53,873 bases of DNA, taken from Flavobacteriia bacterium. GTDB taxonomy: Bacteria; Bacteroidota; Bacteroidia; Flavobacteriales_D; Crocinitomicaceae. The translations under genes were made by a program, and so were the position numbers. The notes beneath the pieces were generated by a model. That model was given only the letters and a program-made list of their open reading frames with translations, made no database searches and was not told the DNA's origin. How positions within the stretch are numbered: the first letter of the stretch is position 1; each line of letters starts with the position of its first letter. Shown here one piece after another: positions 27,493 to 35,643 of this stretch. The stretch spans positions 1 to 53,873 of the forward strand of contig CANHVK010000008.1 of the NCBI GenBank assembly GCA_947464135.1, read 5' to 3'.

Positions 27493-28761
27493 ATGATGAA
27501 TACATTAAAAAATAGTATATACATTCTTTTTGTTATAATATTATTTACTGTTACTTCTTTGGCACAAAACAAAACGAGATTAGATATTTCTCCAGGTGTT
27601 TTAAAAGACACGAATAATAATTTTGGTTTAAACATAAAGTTGTCTAGATTATTAACTAAAAGCCCATTATCTTTTTCTTTAGGTTTAGGTTTTTTTAAAA
27701 CTGTTCATAGAGAAGGGATTAATCAGTTTAATTATGAATATTATCAAAATCAAAATATTGTTCCTGCTTTTAGTTTAAATTATGAGTTTTTTAAATCAGA
27801 TAAATCTTTAAGTTTGGAAGTTTCACCTCGTGTTTCTTATTTTTTGAATAAGAAAGAATTTTATACATCTAAGTATAATGCTAGTAAAAATATAAATGAA
27901 ATTACTGAAAAAAATGTATTGACTAATAACCTATCAATTGGTACAGGATTAAATATTAAGAAGACAAGCAGAAAAGAAGTTTCATTAGTTCTTTCAATGG
28001 GACTAGATTATCTAGTAGGAGACAAATCAAGATGGAATAAAAACTTGCTTCTGGGTATTGAGTTTCCATTAATTGCTAATAAAAATCAAGGTCTGTCTTC
28101 AAAAAAAGTGTATGCACCAAAGGTGATTAAACCAGTTACAGATAATGACTTTGCTAAAAAAGAAATTAATAATTCTTCTGTAAATAAAGTCAAGGATTCC
28201 GTTGTTGAAGCACAGAAAAAAAATATTTCAATTGCTAAAAAAGATACTTTAAAAGTCGTAAGCCAAACTTTAACTGATAATTTAGAAAAACTGTCTAAAG
28301 ACAATGAAAAACAATTATTAGATACATTAATAGCTGAAACGAATAATATTCAAAAGAAACCTAAAGTCATTAGAGAACCGATTGTTATTTCAAAAACTAA
28401 AGAAAACGTAGTAAAGAATGATGACATTGTTAGTACTGAAAAAATCAAAAAAGATACACTGAAGGTTAAAGTTCCCCCTGTAATAAAAATTCCAAAGAAA
28501 GATAGAAAAGTATTGAATGAATCTGTTCAAACAGAAGAAATACAAGCTGTTAAGTTACTCAAAGTTCTTGGTCCATTGAATATTGATGGTATTCAATATG
28601 AATTAGGTGATGACTGGAATTATTGGTTAGGTGAAAATGGTTATTGGTATGCTAAAAAGAAGACTAAAGAGAAGTGGTATGATTTGATAAAATCATTGAA
28701 TGATGATCATTATGATAAAGCCGTACAAACTCTTAGTAGAGATGCTAAAAAAGTAGACTAA
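27493..28761 (+). CDS. secreted/outer-membrane protein: barrel-like N-domain, Lys-rich linker, Trp-rich C-domain; function unknown
   Basis: This 422-residue protein starts with a signal peptide (about residues 1-25, ending TSLAQ). Residues 26-195 look like a small outer-membrane barrel or OmpA-like N-domain (for example LSFSLGLGFFKT and LSLEVSPRVSYFLNKKE). Residues 196-345 form a lysine-, serine- and threonine-rich low-complexity linker in which KKDTLKV occurs twice. The last 75 residues are a compact, aromatic-rich segment (YELGDDWNYWLGENGYWYAK) that recalls a small beta domain. I do not recognise the full architecture. It stands alone between gcvP and fabF with its own promoter and terminator. 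Two adjacent ATGs (27493 and 27496) are possible starts. A role in tethering the outer membrane is speculation. Confidence 0.65.
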   Translation: MMNTLKNSIYILFVIILFTVTSLAQNKTRLDISPGVLKDTNNNFGLNIKLSRLLTKSPLSFSLGLGFFKTVHREGINQFNYEYYQNQNIVPAFSLNYEFFKSDKSLSLEVSPRVSYFLNKKEFYTSKYNASKNINEITEKNVLTNNLSIGTGLNIKKTSRKEVSLVLSMGLDYLVGDKSRWNKNLLLGIEFPLIANKNQGLSSKKVYAPKVIKPVTDNDFAKKEINNSSVNKVKDSVVEAQKKNISIAKKDTLKVVSQTLTDNLEKLSKDNEKQLLDTLIAETNNIQKKPKVIREPIVISKTKENVVKNDDIVSTEKIKKDTLKVKVPPVIKIPKKDRKVLNESVQTEEIQAVKLLKVLGPLNIDGIQYELGDDWNYWLGENGYWYAKKKTKEKWYDLIKSLNDDHYDKAVQTLSRDAKKVD

Positions 28762-28781
28762 ATATATTACTTATCAATCTT

Positions 28782-28811
28782 AAAGGATGTCCGAACTACG
28801 TGACATCCTTT
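28782..28811 (+). terminator. intrinsic terminator after the gene at 27493
   Basis: The perfect ten-base stem AAAGGATGTC (28782-28791) pairs with GACATCCTTT (28802-28811), followed by further Ts. It lies 20 bases after the stop. Confidence 0.9.
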
Positions 28812-29078
28812 TTTATTAAATATAATTTTAAATATTATAAAAAAGTTTTTTTGTTTTACATTATTTTGCTAACGTAATAGATTTATCAATTTTGCAAAAT
28901 ATTTTTCTTTAGAAATATGTAGTCGATTCATTGATTAGTTCAAATCGTATTATTATTTCTTTGAAAATAGATCTTAATCGTGATCTTGGTTTTTTTAGGA
29001 TATTTTGTAAAACTTTCCATTATCGGAAATAATTCATTGGTTTTTAAAAGGTATAATTATTTTTTTATATATAAAAAA
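28812..29078. other. gene-free AT-rich stretch
   Basis: About 270 bases between two convergent transcription units. I see no ORF, RNA gene or convincing repeat in it; it is bounded by the two terminators described here. Confidence 0.5.
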
Positions 29079-29104
29079 AAAGCCTCACAATGATGTAAGG
29101 CTTT
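29079..29104 (-). terminator. intrinsic terminator after fabF
   Basis: AAAGCCT (29079-29085) pairs with AGGCTTT (29098-29104), and ACA/TGT continue the stem after one mismatch around an ATGA loop. A run of As directly before it becomes a U-run on the minus strand, so it terminates the fabF transcript well. Confidence 0.85.
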
Positions 29105-29148
29105 AAATTCGATTCTAATTTTTTAGCGAAAGCTGTTTCTATAATTTT

Positions 29149-29173
29149 AATTATCCTTTAGAAAAGGATAATT
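29149..29173 (-). other. perfect 11-bp stem-loop just after the fabF stop
   Basis: AATTATCCTTT (29149-29159) pairs with AAAGGATAATT (29163-29173) around an AGA loop, beginning five bases after the fabF stop codon (transcript sense). No U-run follows on the minus strand, so it is not a classical terminator. It could stabilise the mRNA 3' end. Confidence 0.65.
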
Positions 29174-29177
29174 TAAT

Positions 29178-30416
29178 CTACACTCTCTTAAATATTACCG
29201 AAGCAATATGTCCACCGAAACCAAATGTATTACTCATTGCGTATGTCATTTGTATTGATTCTCCTTTATGTAGTGGAAAATGAAATATATCCGAAAACTC
29301 AGGTTCTATATTTTCAGTATTGATGGTAGGCGGAACAATTTGTTCTTGCAACGCTTTCACACATGCGATAGCCTCAATTGCCCCAGCTGCTCCTAATAAG
29401 TGACCAGTCATCGATTTGGTTCCTGAAACACTTAATTTTTTATTTTCACCGAACACTCTTTTTGCTGCAATTAACTCACTTACATCTCCTTGTGGAGTAG
29501 AAGTAGCGTGCATATTGATATAGTCAATATCTTGAGCTGATATTCCTGCTTCTTCAATCGCAAGTTCCATTCCTAACACAGCTCCTTCACCTTCTGGGTG
29601 AGTCCCTGTTAAGTGGTAAGCATCAGCTGCCATTCCACCACCAACGATTTCACCCAATATAGTTGCACCACGTTTAACTGCGTGTTCATATTCTTCTAAA
29701 ATCAATGCACCTGCACCTTCACCCATCACAAATCCATCACGTGATACATCGAATGGTCGAGACGCTTTCGCTGCATCATCATTGCGTTTTGATAACGCTT
29801 GTGCTGCCGAGAAACCTCCTATTGCTGCTTGATTAATTGCAGCTTCCGAACCTCCTGAGATAATAATATCTGCTTTGTTCCAACGGATATAATTAAATGC
29901 ATCAATTAAGGCTGTGTTTGATGTAGCACAAGCAGAAACAGGGCAGTAATTCACTCCACGTAATCCATATTTAATAGAAATAATACCAGAAGCGATATCA
30001 ACCAAGATACGGGGAATAAAGAAAGGTGTAAAACGTGGTGTTCCATCACCTTGGCAAAATTCCATCATTTGGTCTTGAAATGTTTGAATACCACCATTTC
30101 CAGATCCCCAAATCACTCCAATACGATTTACGTTTAATTCTTCAAAATTTAGTTGTGCTTGTTTCACAGCTTCATCTACAGCTACCAAAGCATATTGTGT
30201 AAATGGGTCGTATTTACGAATTTCTTTTACATCAAAATGTGCTTTCGGGTCATAATCTTTCAACTCGCAAGCAAAAGTCGTTTTGAACTTTTCCGTTTCA
30301 AATTTCGTAATAGGTCCAGCACCGCTAACCCCATTCTTCATATTTGTCCAATAGGCATCTACCGAATTCCCAATAGGTGTTAAAGCCCCCATTCCAGTGA
30401 TTACAACTCTTCTCAT
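29178..30416 (-). CDS. fabF: beta-ketoacyl-ACP synthase II (FabF)
   Basis: This 412-residue condensing enzyme elongates acyl-ACP with malonyl-ACP in fatty-acid synthesis. It begins RRVVITGMGALTPIGNSVD, and the catalytic triad is complete: C163 in PVSACATSN, the first His in NMHATSTPQGD and the second in TKSMTGHLLGAAGAIEA. The C-terminal NTFGFGGHIASVIF glycine-rich loop is intact. acpP, which often sits next to fabF, is not here. It lies 198 bases downstream of sufT on the same strand with no terminator between, so read-through from the SUF operon is possible. The gap is filled by degenerate interspersed repeats. A second FabF-like paralogue role (polyunsaturated or aryl-polyene synthesis) seems less likely. 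Confidence 0.93.
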   Translation of the reverse strand: MRRVVITGMGALTPIGNSVDAYWTNMKNGVSGAGPITKFETEKFKTTFACELKDYDPKAHFDVKEIRKYDPFTQYALVAVDEAVKQAQLNFEELNVNRIGVIWGSGNGGIQTFQDQMMEFCQGDGTPRFTPFFIPRILVDIASGIISIKYGLRGVNYCPVSACATSNTALIDAFNYIRWNKADIIISGGSEAAINQAAIGGFSAAQALSKRNDDAAKASRPFDVSRDGFVMGEGAGALILEEYEHAVKRGATILGEIVGGGMAADAYHLTGTHPEGEGAVLGMELAIEEAGISAQDIDYINMHATSTPQGDVSELIAAKRVFGENKKLSVSGTKSMTGHLLGAAGAIEAIACVKALQEQIVPPTINTENIEPEFSDIFHFPLHKGESIQMTYAMSNTFGFGGHIASVIFKRV

Positions 30417-30447
30417 AATGCTCTGTTTGTTCTAAGCACATATATGT

Positions 30448-30614
30448 TACACTGATTTTGTCGAAGTGGACATTTTATGTGCAAAGTATCATTCTTAAAT
30501 ATACAAAATATAAATTAAATTTCTAAAGTCTTTTTGTCAGCCTGAGCTCGTCTAAATGGAAATTTATTCTGCAAAGTATCTTAAAGTCTTTTTGTCAGAC
30601 TGAGCTTGTCGAAG
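30448..30614. repeat. three degenerate copies of a flavobacterial interspersed repeat
   Basis: The fabF-sufT gap contains a short element repeated in direct orientation: a 5'-truncated copy at about 30448-30490, a longer one at 30523-30580 and one at 30581-30614. Shared words are AAAGTCTTTTTGTCAG, CTGAGCTTGTCGAAG (CTGAGCTCGTCTAAA in the middle copy) and TGCAAAGTATC. The last copy runs directly into the sufT stop codon. Similar words fill the sufC-sufD gap. Such elements are common between flavobacterial genes; their function is not known to me. Confidence 0.75.
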
Positions 30615-30920
30615 TCACAAAAAGCCTAATTCTAATTTTGCTTCTTCCGACATCATATCTTTATCCCAAGTAGGGTCAAAAACGATATTCACGATGCATG
30701 AATTTACTCCTTCAACTGTTTTTACTTTTTCTTCAACTTCTTTTGGCATCGTTTCTGCAACGGGACAATTAGGTGAAGTTAATGTCATATCAATCGTAAC
30801 ATCATTTTCTTTTGAAATCTTTACTTCATATATCAACCCTAACTCGTATATATCCACAGGGATTTCCGGGTCATAGATTGTCTTCAACATAGAGACAATG
30901 TTATTTTCTAAGTCTACCAT
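30615..30920 (-). CDS. sufT: SufT-like MIP18/DUF59 Fe-S assembly factor
   Basis: This 101-residue DUF59/MIP18-family protein has the conserved core IYDPEIPVDIYELGLIYEV and the Cys-containing loop TLTSPNCPVAETMP. SufT proteins help mature or carry Fe-S clusters, especially under high demand; the exact biochemical step is not settled. It is the last gene of the SUF operon, two bases after sufE. The stop codon abuts an interspersed repeat copy on its 3' side. PaaD and MRP-associated proteins share the domain, but the context settles the assignment. Confidence 0.88.
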   Translation of the reverse strand: MVDLENNIVSMLKTIYDPEIPVDIYELGLIYEVKISKENDVTIDMTLTSPNCPVAETMPKEVEEKVKTVEGVNSCIVNIVFDPTWDKDMMSEEAKLELGFL

Positions 30921-30922
30921 AA

Positions 30923-31345
30923 TTATCCTTTTTGACCAACAGCCATTAATGCAGCCATTTTCATTTTTTTAACCATACTTGCTAAACCATTCGAACGAGT
31001 AGGGGATAAGTGCTCATACAATCCTATTTCGTTGATAAAATGGAAATCACATTTTGCTATTTCTTCCGGTTTTTCGTTATCTAAAACACGAATGAGCATG
31101 GCAATGATTCCTTTAGTAATAATAGCATCTGAATCAGCTTCAAAATGCATTACATTTCCATCGAATGAAGCGTCCAACCAAACTTGAGATTGACATCCTT
31201 CAATAATTCTGTCTTTCGTTCTTTTGGCTTCATCGAATGGAGTAAGTTCGTTTCCTAAATCAATGATATATTGATATTTGTCCATCCAATCATCAAAGAT
31301 TGAAAACTCATCTATCAATTCTATTTGTTTCTCATTTAAGGTCAT
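30923..31345 (-). CDS. sufE: sulfur-acceptor protein SufE
   Basis: SufE (140 residues) accepts persulfide from the SufS cysteine desulfurase and hands it to the SufBCD scaffold. The acceptor is C51 in RIIEGCQSQVWL. The preceding YQYIIDLGNEL and the later LIRVLDNEKPEEI and HLSPTRSNGL are family-typical. It follows sufS by four bases, so desulfurase and acceptor are produced together. Confidence 0.95.
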   Translation of the reverse strand: MTLNEKQIELIDEFSIFDDWMDKYQYIIDLGNELTPFDEAKRTKDRIIEGCQSQVWLDASFDGNVMHFEADSDAIITKGIIAMLIRVLDNEKPEEIAKCDFHFINEIGLYEHLSPTRSNGLASMVKKMKMAALMAVGQKG

Positions 31346-31349
31346 ATCC

Positions 31350-32591
31350 TTATCTTAACATCGTTATCGCTTTATCAAGCGCTGCAATAAAATAATCTAT
31401 TTCTTCCTTTGTATTATAAAAAGCAAAGGATGCTCTCACTGTTCCAGGAATTTTATAAAAATCCATAACTGGTTGTGTACAGTGATGTCCTGTGCGAACT
31501 GCTACCCCTTGTTTATCTAATAAAGTACCTATATCAAAAGGATGTGCTCCATCTACAATAAAGGAAACGACACTTGTTTTTTTCTTTGATTCACCAATTA
31601 TATGAAGCCCTTCAAATGTCAATAACAAATCAGTTGCATAATCTGCTAATTCTAATTCGTGTTTTTCAAGGTCTTCGATGTTGAATTGATTTAGGTATTC
31701 AATTGCTTTTCCTAAACAAATTGCTCCTGCAATATGCGGCGTGCCTGCTTCAAATTTAAAAGGTAGTTCGTTGTATGTTGTTTTTTCGAAAGTTACTTTC
31801 AAAATCATATCTCCACCTCCTTGATAAGGGGGCATTTTATTCAGAATGGCTTCTTTTCCATAAAGAACTCCTATTCCAGTTGGTCCGAAAACTTTGTGAC
31901 CAGAGAACACATAAAAATCACAATCCAGTGCTTGTACATCGATTTTTGTGTGTTGTATACTTTGAGCACCGTCTATAAGCACTTTCGCTCCCACTTTATG
32001 CGCCTCATCAATCATCTTTTTGATAGGGTTGATGGTTCCAAGAGAGTTTGAAATGTGTGAAACGGCAACTAATTTGGTTTTATCGTTTAGGAGTTGTAAA
32101 TATTCATCGTAAATGATTTCTCCTTTTTTGTTAATTGGAATTACTTTCAAAACACAACCTACGCGTTCACATAACATTTGCCAAGGAACGATATTTGAAT
32201 GATGTTCCATTGCCGAAATTATGATTTCATCTCCCTTTTGAAGTAATTGTCCAAATGAAAATGCTACCAGATTAATTCCTTCGGTAGTCCCTTTCGTGAA
32301 AATAATTTCGTGTGTATGTTTTGCATTTAAATAAGTAGCAATTGTTTTACGAGATGCTTCATATTCATTGGTCGCTTTTTGACTTAGATGGTGAACTCCT
32401 CGGTGAATGTTTGCGTTGTCTTTGGAATAATATTTGTTAATTGCATCAATAACATATTGTGGTTTCTGTGAAGTAGCACCATTATCGAAGTAAATCAAAT
32501 TTTTACCATATACCGTTTGACGCAAAGCAGGAAAGTCTTCTCTGATTTCACGTAAATTAAACTTTCTTTTTCCGGTAGTTTCCATTATCAT
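31350..32591 (-). CDS. sufS: cysteine desulfurase SufS
   Basis: SufS is a PLP enzyme that removes sulfur from L-cysteine, giving alanine and an enzyme persulfide for cluster assembly. The Schiff-base lysine is K233 in FSGHKVFGPTGIG and the persulfide cysteine is C371 in VRTGHHCTQPVMD. This short active-site loop is of the SufS (group II) rather than the IscS type. The N-terminal YFDNGATSQKP and SAMEHHSNIVPWQ motifs are intact. Two in-frame ATGs (32591 and 32585) could be used; the second gives 411 residues. It lies three bases after the tlyA stop. Confidence 0.96.
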   Translation of the reverse strand: MIMETTGKRKFNLREIREDFPALRQTVYGKNLIYFDNGATSQKPQYVIDAINKYYSKDNANIHRGVHHLSQKATNEYEASRKTIATYLNAKHTHEIIFTKGTTEGINLVAFSFGQLLQKGDEIIISAMEHHSNIVPWQMLCERVGCVLKVIPINKKGEIIYDEYLQLLNDKTKLVAVSHISNSLGTINPIKKMIDEAHKVGAKVLIDGAQSIQHTKIDVQALDCDFYVFSGHKVFGPTGIGVLYGKEAILNKMPPYQGGGDMILKVTFEKTTYNELPFKFEAGTPHIAGAICLGKAIEYLNQFNIEDLEKHELELADYATDLLLTFEGLHIIGESKKKTSVVSFIVDGAHPFDIGTLLDKQGVAVRTGHHCTQPVMDFYKIPGTVRASFAFYNTKEEIDYFIAALDKAITMLR

Positions 32592-32594
32592 TTA

Positions 32595-33347
32595 TTATAA
32601 AGGCTTTTTGATCAGCCACATTAAAAATTCTTTATTCCCATCTCCTCCAAGTATCGGAGAATCAATGTGCCCCTGAGACACTAAATTACAAAGTTCTCCT
32701 ACTTTTTTGATATTTTCTATTACGGTTGGGTAAAGTTGTTGATTCTTAACAATTCCCCCCTTCGAAATGTTTTCTTTACCGACTTCAAATTGTGGTTTCA
32801 CCAACGTAATTAATTGACCACCTTCTTTTAAGAATGGGTGAATAAATGGAATTACTTTTTCAAGAGATATAAATGATACGTCAATAACCACAAGGTCTAC
32901 TAGTGTAGGAACATGATGTTTGGTTAATTCGCGAATGTGTGTTTTGCTAATGTCAACCACTTTTGGGTTAGACTTTATAGATGGATGAAGTTGATTAGTT
33001 CCTACATCGACACAAAATACTTTTTCTATGCCTTTTGAAAGTAAAACTTCAGTAAATCCTCCTGTAGAAGCACCTAAATCGATTGCTGTTAAACCAGTAA
33101 CGTCTATTTTCCAAGTATCTAAGGCTTGTAGTAATTTAAATGCCCCTCTTGACACCCAAGGAATTTCTTCAGCAAGCATTTCAATATCAATATCTATTGG
33201 AAATTTTTTTCCTGGCTTATTGATTAATTTCCCTGCTACTTTCACACCAGTCTCGAGAATCATTTTTTCTGCTCGAACTCGTGTTGAAATCAAACCGCGT
33301 TGTATGAGAATTTTATCTAAACGCTCTTCCATAGGTATATCGTGCAT
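32595..33347 (-). CDS. tlyA: TlyA/FtsJ-family RNA methyltransferase with S4 domain
   Basis: This gene encodes an N-terminal S4 RNA-binding domain (RLDKILIQRGLISTRVRAE, about residues 8-60) fused to an FtsJ-like SAM-dependent methyltransferase (AIDLGASTGGFTEVLLSKG, then VDLVVIDVSFISLEKVIPF and LVKPQFEVGK). TlyA proteins 2'-O-methylate ribosomal RNA; in mycobacteria the sites are 16S C1409 and 23S C1920. Older annotations call it hemolysin A. I use the ATG at 33347; an ATG at 33332 and a TTG at 33359 are alternatives. It lies inside the SUF operon, 19 bases after sufD and three before sufS, an odd place for an rRNA enzyme with no known Fe-S cluster. Confidence 0.9.
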   Translation of the reverse strand: MHDIPMEERLDKILIQRGLISTRVRAEKMILETGVKVAGKLINKPGKKFPIDIDIEMLAEEIPWVSRGAFKLLQALDTWKIDVTGLTAIDLGASTGGFTEVLLSKGIEKVFCVDVGTNQLHPSIKSNPKVVDISKTHIRELTKHHVPTLVDLVVIDVSFISLEKVIPFIHPFLKEGGQLITLVKPQFEVGKENISKGGIVKNQQLYPTVIENIKKVGELCNLVSQGHIDSPILGGDGNKEFLMWLIKKPL

Positions 33348-33366
33348 CTTTAAATACAAATGAAGC

Positions 33367-34635
33367 TTATTCGAAAGAATAACCTAATTTCTTCGCCATA
33401 AGTTTGGTGATGTGTTCACGAATAATTTCGTTTGAAATTTGTTCCACTACTTCACCAACAAATCCATTTATCATTAAGCTTTTAGCTGATTTTTCAGAAA
33501 TACCCCTTGCACGTAAATAGAAAATGGCTTCTTCATCAATTTGACCTGTTGTTGAACCGTGAGAACATTTTACGTCATCTGCATAGATTTCCAATTCAGG
33601 TTTAGAATTCATTGATGCATTGTCGCTTAATAATACGTTTCCATTGGATTGGAATGCATTAATTTTTTGTGCTTGTTCACGAACAAATACTTTTCCATTA
33701 AAAACACCCGTTGATTGTCCGTCTAATACTCCTTTGTATAATTCATTTGAATTACAATTTGGAACTTTATGGTCTATCACCGTATGGTTGTCTACCAATT
33801 GTTTTTCGTCAGTCAAATACAAACCATATAAGTTTGTTTCCGCATTTTCACCGTCTACATGAACATACACATTGTTACGAACAATAGCACCTGAAAATGT
33901 TGATGTAGATAAGCTAAATCGAGAATCTCTATCCTGACTTACCGTTTCTGTATTGATATGGAAATTTGTATTGTTTTCGTGTTGTATTTTATGGATGGAA
34001 AGTGAAGCGTTTTGTTTCACTTTAATTTCTGTAACTACATTGGTGAAATTTGAATCTGCCCGTTCTCCATAATAACCCATTACAATTGTTGCGTCCGAAT
34101 TTTCATTAGCAACTATGATATTGCGAACAGAAGATAAAACAGCTGTTCCGGTAGTTACATAGATAAGTTGAATTGGTTCTTTGATGATTGCATTTTTCGC
34201 AATTTCGATACTTACACCGTCTGTAGTAAAAGCGGTATTTAACGCGTTAAATACTTCTCCTTCCAATTGTACTTGTTGATTCGAATGAGCATTTATCCAT
34301 TCCTGAGTAGTCTCTGTAAGGGGAGATACAAGTAGTCCTTTCGTATCTTTAATTATTGAAAGTTCTGCTTGATAAAATCCATTTACAAAAACTAGTACAT
34401 TCCCTTGTAATCCTTCAATTAAATAATCTGAAACAGAATTAATTTCCGGTTTTACTAACTGAAAAGTACCATTGCTAATACGAGTAGTACGTGTATATTT
34501 CCACGCTTCTGTTTTCGTTGTTGGAAAAGCAGTTTCGTTTAATATTTCGAATGATTTTTTACGAAGACCTTGAGGTAATACCAAGGTATAACCATCCGTT
34601 GTTATGCGCTCGTGAAATTTTTTTGTTTCTTCCAT
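33367..34635 (-). CDS. sufD: SufD, Fe-S scaffold subunit
   Basis: SufD (422 residues) is a beta-helical partner of SufB in the SufBC2D scaffold complex where clusters are built. The N-terminal helical part has FPTTKTEAWKYTRTTRI, and the C-terminal beta-helix closes with DVKCSHGSTTGQIDEEAIFYLRARG-type residues typical of SufB/SufD, followed by GFVGEVVEQISNE. The conserved cluster-site His lies in KCSHGSTTG. It is 128 bases downstream of sufC; this gap holds interspersed repeats, so the scaffold genes are less tightly coupled than sufD-tlyA-sufS-sufE-sufT. Confidence 0.95.
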   Translation of the reverse strand: MEETKKFHERITTDGYTLVLPQGLRKKSFEILNETAFPTTKTEAWKYTRTTRISNGTFQLVKPEINSVSDYLIEGLQGNVLVFVNGFYQAELSIIKDTKGLLVSPLTETTQEWINAHSNQQVQLEGEVFNALNTAFTTDGVSIEIAKNAIIKEPIQLIYVTTGTAVLSSVRNIIVANENSDATIVMGYYGERADSNFTNVVTEIKVKQNASLSIHKIQHENNTNFHINTETVSQDRDSRFSLSTSTFSGAIVRNNVYVHVDGENAETNLYGLYLTDEKQLVDNHTVIDHKVPNCNSNELYKGVLDGQSTGVFNGKVFVREQAQKINAFQSNGNVLLSDNASMNSKPELEIYADDVKCSHGSTTGQIDEEAIFYLRARGISEKSAKSLMINGFVGEVVEQISNEIIREHITKLMAKKLGYSFE

Positions 34636-34680
34636 GTTAACCTAATTTGGTTATTCTGTAATTTCTGTATTCAATTTTTC

Positions 34681-34762
34681 TTCAGACAGATTGAGATTGA
34701 TTGTAGTCAAAGTCTATCGTAGGCTGATTTTCTCGAAGCCTGTCAAACTGAGCTTGTCGAAG
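34681..34762. repeat. degenerate interspersed repeat copies in the sufC-sufD gap
   Basis: The stretch holds a good copy TGTCAAACTGAGCTTGTCGA (34741-34760, then AG), a diverged one around 34712-34735 (GGCTGATTTTCTCGAAGCC) and a more decayed one at 34681-34710. All are in the same orientation as those at 30448-30614. The best copy ends one base before the sufC stop codon, the same placement as at sufT. Confidence 0.7.
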
Positions 34763-34763
34763 T

Positions 34764-35516
34764 TTACTCCCCAAACTCAGCTTTAATCCAATCGTACCCT
34801 TTTTCTTCTAACTCTAAAGCTAATTCTTTTGGTCCTGTTTTAACAATTCTTCCGTTGTAAAGAACATGAACGTAATCAGGTACGATGTAATCTAATAATC
34901 GTTGGTAATGTGTAATTACAATAGTAGCATTATCTTCTGATTTTAATTTTGTTACGCCTGTTGCAACAATACGTAACGCATCAATATCTAGTCCAGAATC
35001 TGTTTCGTCAAGAATGGCTAATTTAGGCTCTAACATTGCCATTTGGAAAATCTCGTTACGTTTTTTCTCTCCACCAGAGAAACCTTCGTTGACAGATCTA
35101 TTAGCCAATTTAGAATCTAATTCAACAATTTTCGATTTATCACGCACCATTTGCATGAAGTCTTTTGCTGAAATAGGATCTTGACCTAAATATTCACGTT
35201 TTTCGTTTAATGCAGTACGTAAGAAATTTACATTTGAAACACCAGGAATTTCTACTGGATATTGAAATGCTAAAAATAAACCTTCGCGTGCTCTATCTTC
35301 GGTTGAAAGTTCTAATAAATCCTTTCCATCGAAAGTTACATTACCATCAGTAATTTCATATTCTTCACGTCCAGCTAATACAGAAGCTAAGGTGCTTTTA
35401 CCAGCACCATTTGGCCCCATTATCGCGTGAACTTCTCCAGCTTTCACTTCTAAGTTTAAGCCTTTCAATATTTCCTTCCCGTTAATGGAAGTGTGTAAGT
35501 TATCTATTTTAATCAT
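34764..35516 (-). CDS. sufC: SufC, ABC-type ATPase of the Fe-S scaffold
   Basis: SufC (250 residues) is the cytosolic ABC ATPase that drives conformational change in SufBC2D. Walker A is GPNGAGKST (residues 34-42), the ABC signature is FSGGEKKRNE, and Walker B is LAILDETDSGLDID, with the SufC-typical ITHYQRLLDYIVPDYVHVL switch region. It has no membrane partner, as expected. It lies between sufB and sufD, separated from each by about 127 bases of repeat-rich DNA. Confidence 0.97.
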   Translation of the reverse strand: MIKIDNLHTSINGKEILKGLNLEVKAGEVHAIMGPNGAGKSTLASVLAGREEYEITDGNVTFDGKDLLELSTEDRAREGLFLAFQYPVEIPGVSNVNFLRTALNEKREYLGQDPISAKDFMQMVRDKSKIVELDSKLANRSVNEGFSGGEKKRNEIFQMAMLEPKLAILDETDSGLDIDALRIVATGVTKLKSEDNATIVITHYQRLLDYIVPDYVHVLYNGRIVKTGPKELALELEEKGYDWIKAEFGE

Positions 35517-35530
35517 TTTCTTTCTAAATT

Positions 35531-35620
35531 TTCCCCTTTGGAGGGGGAGTAAGGGGGAGGAAACACCCTTCGTTTACTATATTAATTTATCACCTCCCTC
35601 AATCCCTCCTCAAGGAGGGA
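35531..35620. repeat. G/C-rich imperfect inverted repeat in the sufB-sufC gap
   Basis: Two arms in opposite orientation, G-rich at 35531-35560 and C-rich at 35591-35620, are imperfect inverted copies of one element of the kind TCCCCTCCTTTGGAGGGG. Each arm is itself a small palindrome; the second forms a perfect hairpin TCCCTCC-TCAA-GGAGGGA (35603-35620). The base composition is far richer in G and C than the surroundings. This element type also recurs between genes in other Bacteroidota. It would fold strongly in the suf mRNA. Confidence 0.8.
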
Positions 35621-35643
35621 AGTGTAAATAATCTTAAAATCTT

